DNA of 64,000 nt from Gerris lacustris (taxonomy: Eukaryota > Arthropoda > Insecta > Hemiptera > Gerridae): positions 52,764,024-52,828,023 of the forward strand of contig OX578285.1 in NCBI GenBank assembly GCA_951217055.1, written 5' to 3'. The notes under the pieces are model-generated. The model saw only the letters and a program-made list of their open reading frames with translations, was not told the origin of the DNA and did not search any database. The position numbers and the translations under genes were made by a program. This document shows, one piece after another, positions 22,823 through 37,103 of the stretch. Numbering within the stretch: the first letter of the stretch is position 1; every line of letters begins with the position of its first letter.

Positions 22823-23880
22823 TATGTTATGTGCCCTGAATTTTAATTTTATTTCACAAAGTTACAGATCACATGGAAAGTAAAAACAATCCCTTATTCC
22901 CAATTGTACATTACATCTATTTTGTATATTTATGTCTAAAAAAGTTGTTTAGACCATGATGTATTGCAACTTGCTCTTACAGAACTAAAGTCAAAGAGTT
23001 AACGTCGTCAAACGAGTCAAAGACGTTAACTTGATGTTTTTATTTTCAAACCTCATAAGAAAATGAATACAGAATTTTGATTCTAGTTTAACTAAACAAA
23101 CAAGTTCATTGTTAATAGTTTTTCAAATAAACAAACATTGAGTTCAGCGATGGTGTTTTAACTGTAATATCGATTGACAGTTAAATTGTGCATGCTTATC
23201 AGGTATCGGTAATTGTTACTGCGATGAAATCGCAGGTATCTCTTTGAGATACCTTTATTATTCCGTGTATGTACTTACATGCAATTTTGAGCCAACTAAC
23301 ATAAACTTTAGAACACATTTTTTAGTGGAACAGTTATAAAAAAACAATCGGGAAGTAAGCTTCTCGATTTGCTTGTCGTCGAATGTTACAAGTTATTACT
23401 AGGACTTTTTACTTTAAAAAGTAGTCGATGGCAATTGTGATATTCAATACATTTTTAATTTTTTTTTAGAAGTGACCGATGCTCAACAAGCCACGATGTA
23501 ATGTCTTAAGCGTGTTAAATCTTATTGGCATTTTACAGAAAACAAATTTATTTACATTATTACATTTATACTTTACACGGCAAATGACATTTTGCAACAT
23601 GTTATTATTTTGTTTAAAATCCAATGGAATTGATTAATAAAGTTATACGAAATATCAGTAGATTTAAAATAAAGATAGTAACGTATACAGTAGATCCGTA
23701 AATATAAATAGACGAGTACAACTGATGAGAGCAAAATGGGAGCCGGCAACATTTAGTATAAACATTTCTCACACCGTTCTCTTTTACATGTTACTATAAG
23801 TATAAAAACATTATTCGTAACTTCGCAACTCCAGATATTTTAGGCTTCTTTTATTTTAATCTCTGTTTGTCCACTGATAA
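22823..23880. other. Intergenic, no gene seen
   Basis: Nothing recognised. A short inverted motif lies around 'gcgatgaaatcgcaggtatctctttgagatacc' components at 23220-23255 (two small stems). Confidence 0.4.
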
Positions 23881-24315
23881 TAGGTTTGTTCCAACCCCGC
23901 TATTTGTACAGTCCTCTGTATCGTCCCGCGGATCGTTCGGGAATCGTTTAGGACAGGTTTTATCCGCATGCGCTAACATTGTACTGTAATAAAATCATGT
24001 CAGGTTGGAACGAGTTTAGGACTATAATTTGCACTGTATTAAAAACATTAAGGAAACCTAACAGTTAGGAAACCTTCCTGTTGATATTTGTAATTATTGA
24101 CATAACTGCGCATGTCATACAAACCAGTACATAGTATTGTCAGAGGATCGTTGGGACCGTACAGTGAACGGTTCGCAAACGATCCCTGCCGGGGTTGGAA
24201 CAGTTTCGTGTACGGTACGAAACACTGTCCCAAGTCAGCTTGGAACGGCTTTTATCTACTGCGCATGCCGGTGACGATCCCGCGGACGGTACAATGCTCG
24301 GTTGGAACAAACCTA
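23881..24315. mobile_element. MITE family G relative with 16-bp inverted ends
   Basis: TAGGTTTGTTCCAACC at 23881-23896 and its inverse at 24300-24315. Internal blocks (accccgctatttgta, gtcccgcggatcg, aggactataatttgcactgt, gacataactgcgcatg) tie it to 16520-16875. GC-richer than its flanks. ORFs within it are not conserved. Confidence 0.75.
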
Positions 24316-26213
24316 TAGTAATCGAAATAAATAGACCTTTTAATTAAGTAGCACAAGCTCTGATGGAGATGACAGTTAAATACTTTTAACATGAACACTA
24401 CTGTCGTAATCGGTTATCTCACTGTTACAAATTTTGTTTTCACATAGGTCGTAATAAACTATCCGTTCTTACGGTACGGCCGTTAATTCATTTTGAAAAA
24501 TTAATATATATAGGAACAACTTAAAACAAACCAAACGGCTAGAAAAAAACGGGTGGACAACTCCTTTGTTAGATACTATTGTTAATAAACTGTTTGACAC
24601 GGGGTCGGTAATAATAAGGTAAGCTGAGGTAGAGTGGGAGGGGTCCAATTTGAAATAAGTCTACACTTGATAACAGTGTTTGACAACAATTCGGCTATCG
24701 GTTATTTGACAGAGCACTGTAATCTGTAAAACTAATTACGAAAAGGTTAAAGCTTATAATTGTGTGAGGGGATACAAATGATAGTTTCAAGTTTCGACGT
24801 GAGGTAGCCAAATCAATGATATTTGTTCCATAAAAGTAAAACGCCATTTTATCGTCGAGTCTGTGAAACGATATTTTTCTGTTGCTGCTTTTGGGCGACA
24901 AATTATATGATAATAAATTGTCGGTCGACGAAGATTAGGATTAAAGAAAATTTAATAATGATTTAGTAGTTACGCTTCGAAATTTGAACCGTTAAAAAAT
25001 ATTTAGATCAAAATTGGAGGATTAGACTTAATTACCGCTGGCTCTAAGCGTGTTCGGCATATGATTAATTTGAAACACTTAGCAACCCGAGTGCGATAAA
25101 TATTCAAGACATTCGATAAGGCCCGAGATTTAAAATCTTGATAGTTGTGACAGCCCTACCTCGTCTTGTCCTTTACTACTCGCTCGCGCGTTTAACAAAC
25201 ATTATTTCCAGCTTACTATTTGGCATATAATTTCAAATTAAGTCTCCTATTTAATTACAGGACGAGGATTTTAGATTTAAAATTCAGCTACTTTGTTAAT
25301 TCAACTGTAGTTTTTTTTATTATTTGCTATTTGACTTGAAAACGGATTTTCTAAAGAAAAATATCAGCATTCATAAAACTAAAGAGTTAAAATATTATTT
25401 CTTCCGGTGAAATACGTCAAAAGAATAAGAAAGGGAATATCGTATAGGGAAATCGCATGACTCAAGTACCTTATCAAGCGTTAATTTTTATGGAACATTT
25501 TTAAAAAATTCACGAGGTAGAATTTGTTTAGTAATAGAACAAGATAAAAATAAATTGAAAAAACATTTAAAAAGTATTTTTTATAAGAATAAATATGGCT
25601 AGAATGTGGCCTTGCTTCTTGCAATTCACACTATTTTTCTCTTTTATTCATTTAATTATTAAAATAACTTTATACAATTTTTTCTTAATTAGGTAATTTA
25701 AATTTACTATTAAATCGTTTCCACTTTAATGCAGAAGTGTATATCGTGGTCTGAATGTGCTCCTACTTTCCTTTTGATTCTAACTATTTATTTTTATTAT
25801 ACATTATTTATAATTCGTCTACTAAATATCGAATTAGGTACACCGAAGAAAAAAAAAATACATTTAGCCGTGTTAATAAATAAAGACAGACATGTCGGAA
25901 AATATATTAATAAGAAAAGGATAAAATAATATATTAATAAATTAATAAAAAAATAAATAAATAATAATAAAGTAAAAATAAAACAGAAAAAGTATAAAAT
26001 CAAATCTAGGCTTGAGGTGAACTCATTTTGAAAAGAGCAAAACTATTCAACAATATAATGTGCAAAATTGAAGTCAGTCTCGATGTATGTTTACATACCG
26101 ATAACGATAGAAAAAAATCATCTGGCTTGTCAAGCAGAATATAATAGACACCTGAGTAATAGACACGACCTATAATTAATTTTAATTTGCCTGAGCGAAA
26201 TGTGTGCACGGGT
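24316..26213. other. 1.9 kb intergenic, no gene seen
   Basis: AT-rich. A 68-codon minus ORF (24695-24901) has mixed composition but no domain I recognise. The rest shows nothing. Confidence 0.4.
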
Positions 26214-27164
26214 AAAATTGTCCGGGTGATGTTGAATTGGGCCCACGGTCTGTTAGGGTCTTAAAAACGACGGTTGAATTGGGCCCATGGTCAGTTCGGA
26301 GGCAGTGTCGAATTGGGCCCATACCTCTACAATCATTACCTGCAAAATGGAATGCTCGCATCCACCTTAGTTTCAAATACATTTAAACATCTAAAATAGA
26401 TGTTTGGTTGCGGTCAGATGGTGCTCAAACTTCTATTTTAGACGATTGAAACTTTTATTTTTTTCAATATAAATAGTCGTGTAATAATATTTTATGTTAT
26501 TGTCAATATTTGCTAGATATTCTCAGTTCATCTTGGAACAAAACACCACAATATTCTCCGCTCGTAAATTCAATAACAACATTTCCTCACCCTGAGTCGT
26601 TTTTATAGGGATGCTGTCCAAAGTGTCGTGGACGTCTGCGATACATCTAGGGAGAGGTGGCACTTTACTTCTGTTTGCGTGGTTTAGGTTCCTCCGTATC
26701 CGATCCATGTCGTCTGTTGTTACTTTGCCACTGATATTATCTGGTGCAGAAGCGATTTCTTTTTTTATCATTTTTGCGGGCGGTTCAGTTAAAGTTTCTG
26801 TAGCCTTGCGCTTTACACTGTTCGAAATACAATGCCGATGAAGCGGGCACGGTTCATGGTTATGCACACCATGAAACTAACCCCAAAGTTAACAACAATA
26901 TAACAACCTAACCTCAAATTTAAAATCAATAAAACTGTGATTAGGAAGCAAAATCCTTCCGCTGGATTTTGATATAAAATGTTGCGTTGAAAAAGACATT
27001 GATCACATTACGTTATTGAGTAGGATTATTCGTAAGTTTAAATAATAATTATACCTGTTGCCCGACTGACCAGGCCCAATTCAACTCCGACCCTTCGAGG
27101 GTTGACGGTAAACCGCCTAGGAATATTTTGACCGGGGGCCCAGTTCGACAGTGTCCAATTGTCC
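26214..27164 (-). mobile_element. Deleted Mutator/Phantom-like element
   Basis: The left end has three subterminal copies of gaattgggccca (26232, 26274, 26308). The right end has inverted copies (gcccaattcaa at 27074; gggcccagttcgaca at 27136). Outer ends pair approximately (attgtcc-gg-tga-gttgaa against its inverse at 27140-27164). Between them lies the FLYWCH/MULE exon on the minus strand. FLYWCH fingers accompany MULE transposases in animal Mutator-superfamily (Phantom) elements, which fits a non-autonomous deletion derivative. The exact termini and target duplication are not resolved. Confidence 0.55.
26523..26879 (-). pseudogene. FLYWCH / MULE-transposase N-terminal exon fragment
   Basis: A splice-acceptor-like ...gggttag precedes the reading FHGVHNHEPCPLH, the last zinc-ligand part of a FLYWCH finger (H-N-H-E-P). 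A basic linker follows (KRKATETLTEPPAKMIKKE), then RIRRNLNHANRSKVPPLPRC and a segment IVVFCSKMN before the stop. In intact relatives 'R-x-x-R-x-x-x-P-x-L-P' precedes the MULE catalytic domain. Just after the TGA stop the same frame would continue EYLANI, matching the usual N-L-E-Y-L region, so the stop is probably a nonsense mutation. The catalytic DDE region is absent from the window. Confidence 0.6.
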
Positions 27165-27478
27165 TATAAACTTAGCCTTTGAAAAAACTGTATACCAAGA
27201 AATCCCCGCTATTTGTTACTGAAGTGAAGCTTCATAAGAATGGAAATGCCTGACTAAAAACCGCGGTTGGTACGAGTGGAAAAATAGTCCTTATATGTAT
27301 ATGTGCATTTTACATTATGTAATAATAATTATGATTTTTTTTTTTTTTTTTTTTTTTTAAATAAGCTTTACTGAATATTTATACTTGAAACCATCTGTTA
27401 TGGCTAAGACCTCCGGCAGTTGACCGAAAGTGCTGTAAAATGTTATGTTATATTATGTCTGCTTAGTAAACTAAATAA
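27165..27478. other. Intergenic
   Basis: Includes a T run of about 24 at 27335-27358. No gene. Confidence 0.4.
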
Positions 27479-28602
<1,124 letters not shown>

Positions 28603-28725
28603 CTTAGTACGCATTTTAAGTTTATTCTAAAAATTTCTTTTCACTAAGTGGACTGAGCTTAGTACGCAATTTAAGTTATGTATTTCTAAAAATTTCTCTA
28701 TGCGCTTTTCCTTAAATGGACTGAG
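28603..28725 (+). repeat. Tandem duplication, ~55/68 bp
   Basis: Both copies begin cttagtacgca.tttaagtt, contain tctaaaaatttct and end aa.tggactgag. Confidence 0.6.
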
Positions 28726-28874
28726 GTGCATTAAGACTCAAGCTGCTCTTTGACATCTTGCATGGAATGCATAAAAGCAGCCAATTTCATACAATATCTA
28801 TACACACAAACACAATTTATATAAAAAAATTAAAGGATTATTACCACAATTTAGTAGCTCTTCATACCATATAG

Positions 28875-29056
<182 letters not shown>

Positions 29057-29059
<3 letters not shown>

Positions 29060-30590
29060 CGTACATATTAAATATATTTTTTATAAATAATTATAAAAAA
29101 AAGTTACATACACTTAAAAATATCTAATATAATCCGCACCGAAAGTATATAATATAACTAGTAGGAACATCTAACACAAAAAACATTTTCATTAAAGTTT
29201 TCTTGAAATAAATTAAAAAGTGTAAAAATATAAATTATTCTTTTTAAAAAACATTAAAGAAAAAATGACGGCGGTTTATCCGACGCTAGATAAAAAAAAA
29301 GAAAAAAAATACATGTGTACATAACAAAATTCAACAGTCAATAAAAATTGTAATTCGAAATCGCGCCGCAATAAAACCACAGTTAAAATTAATAGAATAC
29401 CCGCATAGTTTTTTTTCTTTTATAGCAATATCAGACATCATTTCAATAATGATTAAGTTTAAATTATTAACACTTTTGTTTAATAAATTATAATACATTA
29501 CGACCAAAAATTAGTTATTTTTTAAAAAAATATTAATAATAGCGATAATAATAAAGGATAGCAAAAATAATTACTTAAGTTTTTATTCAAATTAACAATG
29601 TCTTTTAATTATCAAGTAAGCCATCTTTCAAAATATAAAAAAATGAATTTATTTATTTAAATTTTTTGAAAATATTTTATATACATATTTTTTTATTTTA
29701 TTTTTTTTTTTTTATAGTTCTACTATCATTGTAGATAACTCGGTTAATAAATCTCATCCCAATAAAAATACAACATCAACTTCGTATTATTTTGTCACTT
29801 TTTTTAAAGAGGTGGGAAAAATATGTTACACAAAAATGAATAAATAAATACATAGAAAGAAAGTGAAAAAACAACAAAACAAAACACGACCTAATAACTA
29901 TATAATTGATTAAAAAGAAATACAGAGAAAAAAAAATCTATTATCTAGTTCCTGAGATTAAAATAATTTAAAATCATAGTTTATTAAAACACATAATAAT
30001 ATGATTCATCAATTTTTATTTATTTATTTTATTTAATGACCCGTTACATTTGTTTATTCATAACATATATAATAAATTATTGTTTCTTTCTTTTAACAGT
30101 TAATTAGGTAATTTTTTTTTTTTAAATTTAAAACTTCTTATGATATCATAGAAAAATACAAACAAGAGTATTTATTGGTCCTCTAAACCTCTTTGAGAAA
30201 CCAACAAATGATATAGGTACACGTAAACCAAAACCTTAAATATACAATGTAAAATCTGTCATGCCAAATCTACTAAAACACTTAGTCTTTCCGAACAAGC
30301 AAATTCGTTTTCGGTCATAAATAAATGTCCTACAAACATGTATTTCGGCAAGTAGAGATAAAATAGGTGAATTAGTAACAATATCAGGCGTTAAGGGAGT
30401 CACATACTGAATTCCATCTCTTTGTTCGTCAACTGATTTTGACTGTCTAACATCTATTTTAAACATGTAGTTTTTTGTTAATAAGTTATCAATTTTATGC
30501 CTTGAATTTCTCTATAACACTGTAGTAACAAACGACCTTAACGGATAACCCTCAAACCTAGCTTAACAAATAAAAACAAATGTCCTACCG
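29057..30590. other. AT-rich intergenic with one unrecognised ORF
   Basis: Very AT-rich, with many A and T runs. A 76-codon minus ORF (30236-30466, MFKIDVRQSKSVDEQRDGIQ...) has a more protein-like composition than its surroundings but no motif I recognise. It could be a degraded gene piece. Confidence 0.35.
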
Positions 30591-30649
30591 TAACATGTCA
30601 ATTAATTGTCATGTAACTCGTTTGATGGTAATCTGTATATTTGATATAT

Positions 30650-30860
30650 TTACAAGCTCTCGAGAGAGGCCTTCACTTGGTTTCCCGATTTAAAAAACGA
30701 TTTGTCGACATAGGAAGAGGGGAAGAGCTCATTAAAACAGAGTTTTGGCGAGGAAATTACAAAATTTCCACACCAAAACTGCTTATGAGTTATCAAACAA
30801 ATTGTCGACGTTGAAGTATAATGCTTCAGAAAAATTTTGATTAATTTATTTCTAGATGTC
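30650..30860 (+). pseudogene. gag remnant of gypsy element
   Basis: Reading REAFTWFPDLKND, then KSSLKQSFGEE, matches the Gag pattern 'G-x-A-x-x-W-F ... F-K-x-x-L-x-x-x-F-G'. Stops interrupt it. A 70-codon ORF on the opposite strand here is a shadow. Confidence 0.6.
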
Positions 30861-31274
30861 ATTCGCTATTTAATGCTCTCCCCTAAATCGGCCAAAACTT
30901 GATATCGTATATGATTTACTGGACCCAAAGGTTAGAACTTATATTCCATATACACAAATTGGAACTTTGACAAACTTATCAGTATTGGCTAATGAAAATG
31001 ACCAAGAAATTCAAGCTAATGAAAGCAGCCATGAAAACGATTTTCTCGTTCTGGATCAACTACAAGAAAATCCAAAACTATAATCAAGACTAATCAATGG
31101 ATGCGGTGCAATTGGCTTTAAAAAAGTCAGATTTCAACAACTGTTTTTCAGAAAAATGAAAATTTTAAAATAGAGGAAAACGAGAAGAAAGAGGGAAATA
31201 AACTAAGCAGTGTAAATGTGAAAAATAACATGAATAATCCTTGGTTTCAATTAATGTATTCAATAAATATTTTG

Positions 31275-31460
31275 AAGCCCCCGTTGACACTTGTGCGTCT
31301 CGCAGTATTATGAATAGTGTCCTTTATCAAACTATTTCGGAGATTAACATTATAACATTAGAAAAAGAAATTGAATTGCACTAGCTGATGGGAGTTTATC
31401 AGAAAATTCTGTTGTCTGCAGTTTTAGAAGTCAATTTATTAGGAAAGAATATAAATACAG
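31275..31460 (+). pseudogene. Retropepsin (protease) remnant
   Basis: VDTCASRSIMNSVLYQTIS corresponds to the aspartic protease active-site region V-D-T-G-A-S; the Gly is replaced by Cys. ADGSLSENS follows, as in the flap region. The frame then breaks. Confidence 0.6.
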
Positions 31461-31569
31461 AATTCTTTTTTGTACAATCGTTTAAGGATTAATATGTCTC
31501 ACTCTTACTATATGTAAATTTCATCAAAGAGTCGAAACTAATAGCGGATATCTGTAAAGAAAACATATT

Positions 31570-32260
31570 ATTTTTCTAGCTCTCCAGAAAGAGAGGCGAC
31601 AGCCATCTTTAAACGAAATTTAAACTTTGAAGACGATGGGACACTAAGAAGAGGTAACGAGGGTGGTAAATTGACCACTAACCAAAGAGATTTATTTAAC
31701 AAGTCTTTAATAAACTGATCGAGCCATTTTGATGTAGGGGAAGAAGCCACAGATTAAACTGATCATCGCATTGTTGTTGAAAAAGGTCATGTCCATCCAG
31801 CTAAGCCTCTGTAGAGACAGTCTGATACTAACATTAAAGAAGGAGTTAAGAAAAATGTGTGAACCCCACTATGCTTCCCCTGTTGTTATAGTTCCAATGA
31901 ATACTGGAGAGGTGGGAGTATGCCTTGGCAATAGAAAATTAAATTCTATCACTGTTACTGATAACCATCCTATGCCGAGGATAGAATAAATTCTTCATAG
32001 CGCCTAGGAAAGTCCATTCATGTCAACCATTGGTCTGAAGGCTTGGTATTGGGAGGCGAAGTTAAGAGATTGTGACAGAGAAAAGACGGTGTCACCCCTT
32101 TTGATTTTTTTTTCATTAGATTGTCATTTGGTTTAAAAAATGAACCTATAGAAGAGTTTAATTGATAAATTAAAAACAGGGTTTGCAGATTTAGTTGTAT
32201 TTGCTTACTTGGATGTCATAATAGACACACATCGGTGCTGTGCTCCTTCAGTGGGAAGGA
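31570..32260 (+). pseudogene. Reverse transcriptase remnant
   Basis: 31771-31989 encodes YASPVVIVPMNTG then NRKLNSITVTDNHPMPRIE, the classic Ty3/gypsy RT N-terminal blocks. The next blocks are STIGLKAWYWEAKLRDCDRE-like (one frame shift) and AYLDVII near 32205. The last should be Y-L-D-D, so the second catalytic Asp reads Val. Several frameshifts and stops; inactive. Confidence 0.8.
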
Positions 32261-32545
32261 AAAAATAAAAGGCCAGTTGAATATGGAAGAAGGCTGCTGA
32301 CTAAAGCTGAAAGTAACTACTCAACAACGGAGAGAGAAACTTTAGCAGTAGTTTGGACAACTGGGTAGTTTCGTGGATACATAGAAAACAGTGAAATCAT
32401 TATTAGAACTGATCACCAGGCTTATGGTACTAAGATGGCCTTGTGGAACACTTACCAGAGTAATAATATCAAGATAGAATACACACCGACAACATCTAAT
32501 GTTGTAGCAGATACCTTGTCAAGGCCACCTCAAAGGACAGTCGGC
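32261..32545 (+). pseudogene. RNase H remnant
   Basis: RPVEYGRRLLTKAESNYSTT, ERETLAVVWTT, RTDHQAYGTK and IEYTPTTSNVVADTLSRPP follow the Ty3/gypsy RNase H order (A-E-x-N-Y-S-T-x-E, T-D-H-Q, N-x-V-A-D-x-L-S-R). There are frame breaks between the blocks. Confidence 0.75.
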
Positions 32546-32689
32546 TAACTATCTTTTGATGTAGCCTATGCAGACTTGCCACGAAAAAAGCTGCTGAAAT
32601 ACGTGCTGATCAGTTGACTTACCCAGATTTAGCACAAATAATTAGAGATGCCGGAAGTCAATAAGAAACAGCTAAGAACAAGTTTTTTA

Positions 32690-33215
32690 AGTGGCTAATC
32701 AAGGGTATATTGTATGTGACGGAGTATTGCGTCATTACTCGAAAAACGATAATAGCGAAGAAGCAAGTAAGCAAGGCAATGAGTAGGGAGGATCTTAAAA
32801 GAATACCCGAACGGCTGGACACTCAGGTATAGAGAGAACAGTACAGAGAATTTCTTTACGGCACTACTAGACGAAAATAAAAGAGAGTGTTCCAAAGCAC
32901 ATTGCACACTGTCAATATTGCCAACGATGCAAACCAAGCAATAAAAAATCGGAAGGTAAATTATAAATCTAAATTAGCTCCAATGTATTTAAAACTATAG
33001 TGGTCGATTTTTTTGGACCTTTGCCAGAAACTACTAGAAGAATCAGAAATTGTGGTCGAAGACGAGGAAAAAGAGCAACAGCAGATGCGGTATAAGGATC
33101 GCTCACGTCAAGTCACACAAAGGTATAAGGAAGGCGATGTAGTCCTTATCAACACACACCCTGTTAGTAATGCTGAAAAAGATCGAACCACCAATTTCAA
33201 TTCAACCACCTAAGA
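32690..33215 (+). pseudogene. Integrase remnant with internal deletion
   Basis: AGHSGIERTVQRISLRHY followed by HCQYCQRCK is the H-H-C-C zinc-binding region. VVDFFGPLPET near 33001 starts the core with its first Asp. The text then jumps at about 33020-33060 to EDEEKEQQQMRYKDRSRQV and RYKEGDVVLINTHPVS (33013-33213), the region that normally lies beyond the core. The second Asp and the Glu of the DDE triad are therefore deleted. Confidence 0.7.
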
Positions 33216-33397
33216 GAAATATATCTACATATTTAATAAAAACATAATGAAGTTGGGAATCCTCAAAAAAGAGGGAAAAGATCTCTCTTCTCAAAGGAGA
33301 CCGTTCATTTAAAATTCTACTCTGAGTTTGAAGAGTTCATAAAGTTAGTAATCGCATGGAATACAGTTCACCTTCGAGGACAACGCTGATGAACACT

Positions 33398-33433
33398 AGG
33401 GGAAGTGTGTAACATGTCAGTTAATTGTCATGT
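33398..33433 (+). other. Polypurine tract and start of 3' LTR
   Basis: aggggaagtg immediately precedes TGTAACATGTCA. This is the expected polypurine tract / LTR junction, right after an EDNADEH-type coding end (33376-33396). The 3' end of the LTR is not identified. Confidence 0.6.
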
Positions 33434-34434
33434 CTTTTCAGATATATTTAATATTTTGTATTTAAAATATAGATTTAAAAATATAGATGTGGAAATGTTG
33501 GGAAATTTAAGTGAAACTGACGACCATCAACCGGTAACCGCTAACTCTGTATTGAAAAATAGCTATCATGTTTTTTTACACTAAACTCATCGATGTCATG
33601 GCTCTTTGAGTTTAATTCATCGTTAGGGATTCATTACCTAATCCCAATCGTCCTAAAGACCTTCGACTACTCGTAACAAGTTCACGCGTCAATCACGAGA
33701 GGTAAAATTTGTAGAAGCGTGATTTCGAAAAATGTGAGGCACGAAGAACTAATATTTCTCAATGTTGTGAACTACTTGACAGTAGTTTAGACTTAGATAC
33801 AATGCAAGTAGGAGAACGTCCTCTCTCGAAAGCCTTTTTAATCGTAATGTGACACGACGACAGGAATAACGTCTGGTTTGCTAGTTGTAGGATTAAGGGT
33901 TGTGTCCTTGGCTAATTGTAGTATATTGTGGCATGGCAATCATATGTCTGACGTTATAGGTATTTCCGTACCCGAGAGTTAAATCGTCATGACCAACATT
34001 AAATCACTGCCACCCACCGGAGTCGGTCTCAACACAACATTGTAGTTGTAAGAGACAATGCCAATGTGAGACGTCGCTTTCGCAACACTAAAGGCATTCC
34101 GAAAATCTCGTAACAGTGAATTCTGTCGAAAGATCTCCTAGGTTTCCTTGTTTTTTGGCGAAAAATCTTCTCGGGTTTACTCTAATCTTAAACCACCCCG
34201 GAAATGAAGCGGGAAATTCGTCGTTTTCATTAGAAATCGATGGGGGAAGTAAGTCTGTGAAAGAGTTATTGTGGACTTAATCGAGAGATGGAATGCATAC
34301 GGACGAGGACGTATGCCAGATATGTCTTGTTATTAAATCCCGGGTTTTGCTGGTGATCCCTTGCTGATTTATTGAATTTTTTAAACGGCGTCGATCATTC
34401 TTTATATGGGACACCCTATTTATAATACACGAAG
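33434..34434. other. Probable LTR continuation, then intergenic
   Basis: Part of this is likely the 3' LTR, but no terminal CA with a flanking duplication could be fixed. No gene. Confidence 0.35.
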
Positions 34435-34459
34435 CCCGTGGCAAGCGAGTTGCCACGGG
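34435..34459. repeat. Perfect 10-bp GC stem-loop
   Basis: cccgtggcaa, loop gcgag, ttgccacggg, followed by AT-rich DNA. Stands out from its surroundings; role unknown. Confidence 0.6.

Positions 34460-37103
<2,644 letters not shown>

Larger units (their letters stand above)
30591..33433 (+). mobile_element. Degenerate Ty3/gypsy retrotransposon
   Basis: Ordered remnants on the plus strand: gag, protease, RT, RNase H, integrase zinc-binding, start of the integrase core, and the post-integrase region. Every domain is broken by frameshifts or stops. A 24-bp direct repeat (taacatgtca-ttaattgtca plus tgt, one mismatch) at 30591-30614 and 33410-33433 marks LTR starts. Only ~30 bp of LTR-like sequence separates the left copy from gag, so the 5' LTR and leader are deleted. 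Confidence 0.8.

Noticed and set aside
23720..23750. Hammerhead ribozyme (contains ctgatga)
   Set aside because: No matching GAAA segment or stems nearby. Since Penelope-like elements can carry hammerheads I looked for one elsewhere and found none.
26232..26325. CRISPR-like spaced repeats
   Set aside because: Three irregularly spaced motifs in eukaryotic DNA, mirrored at the other end of a transposon; they are subterminal repeats.
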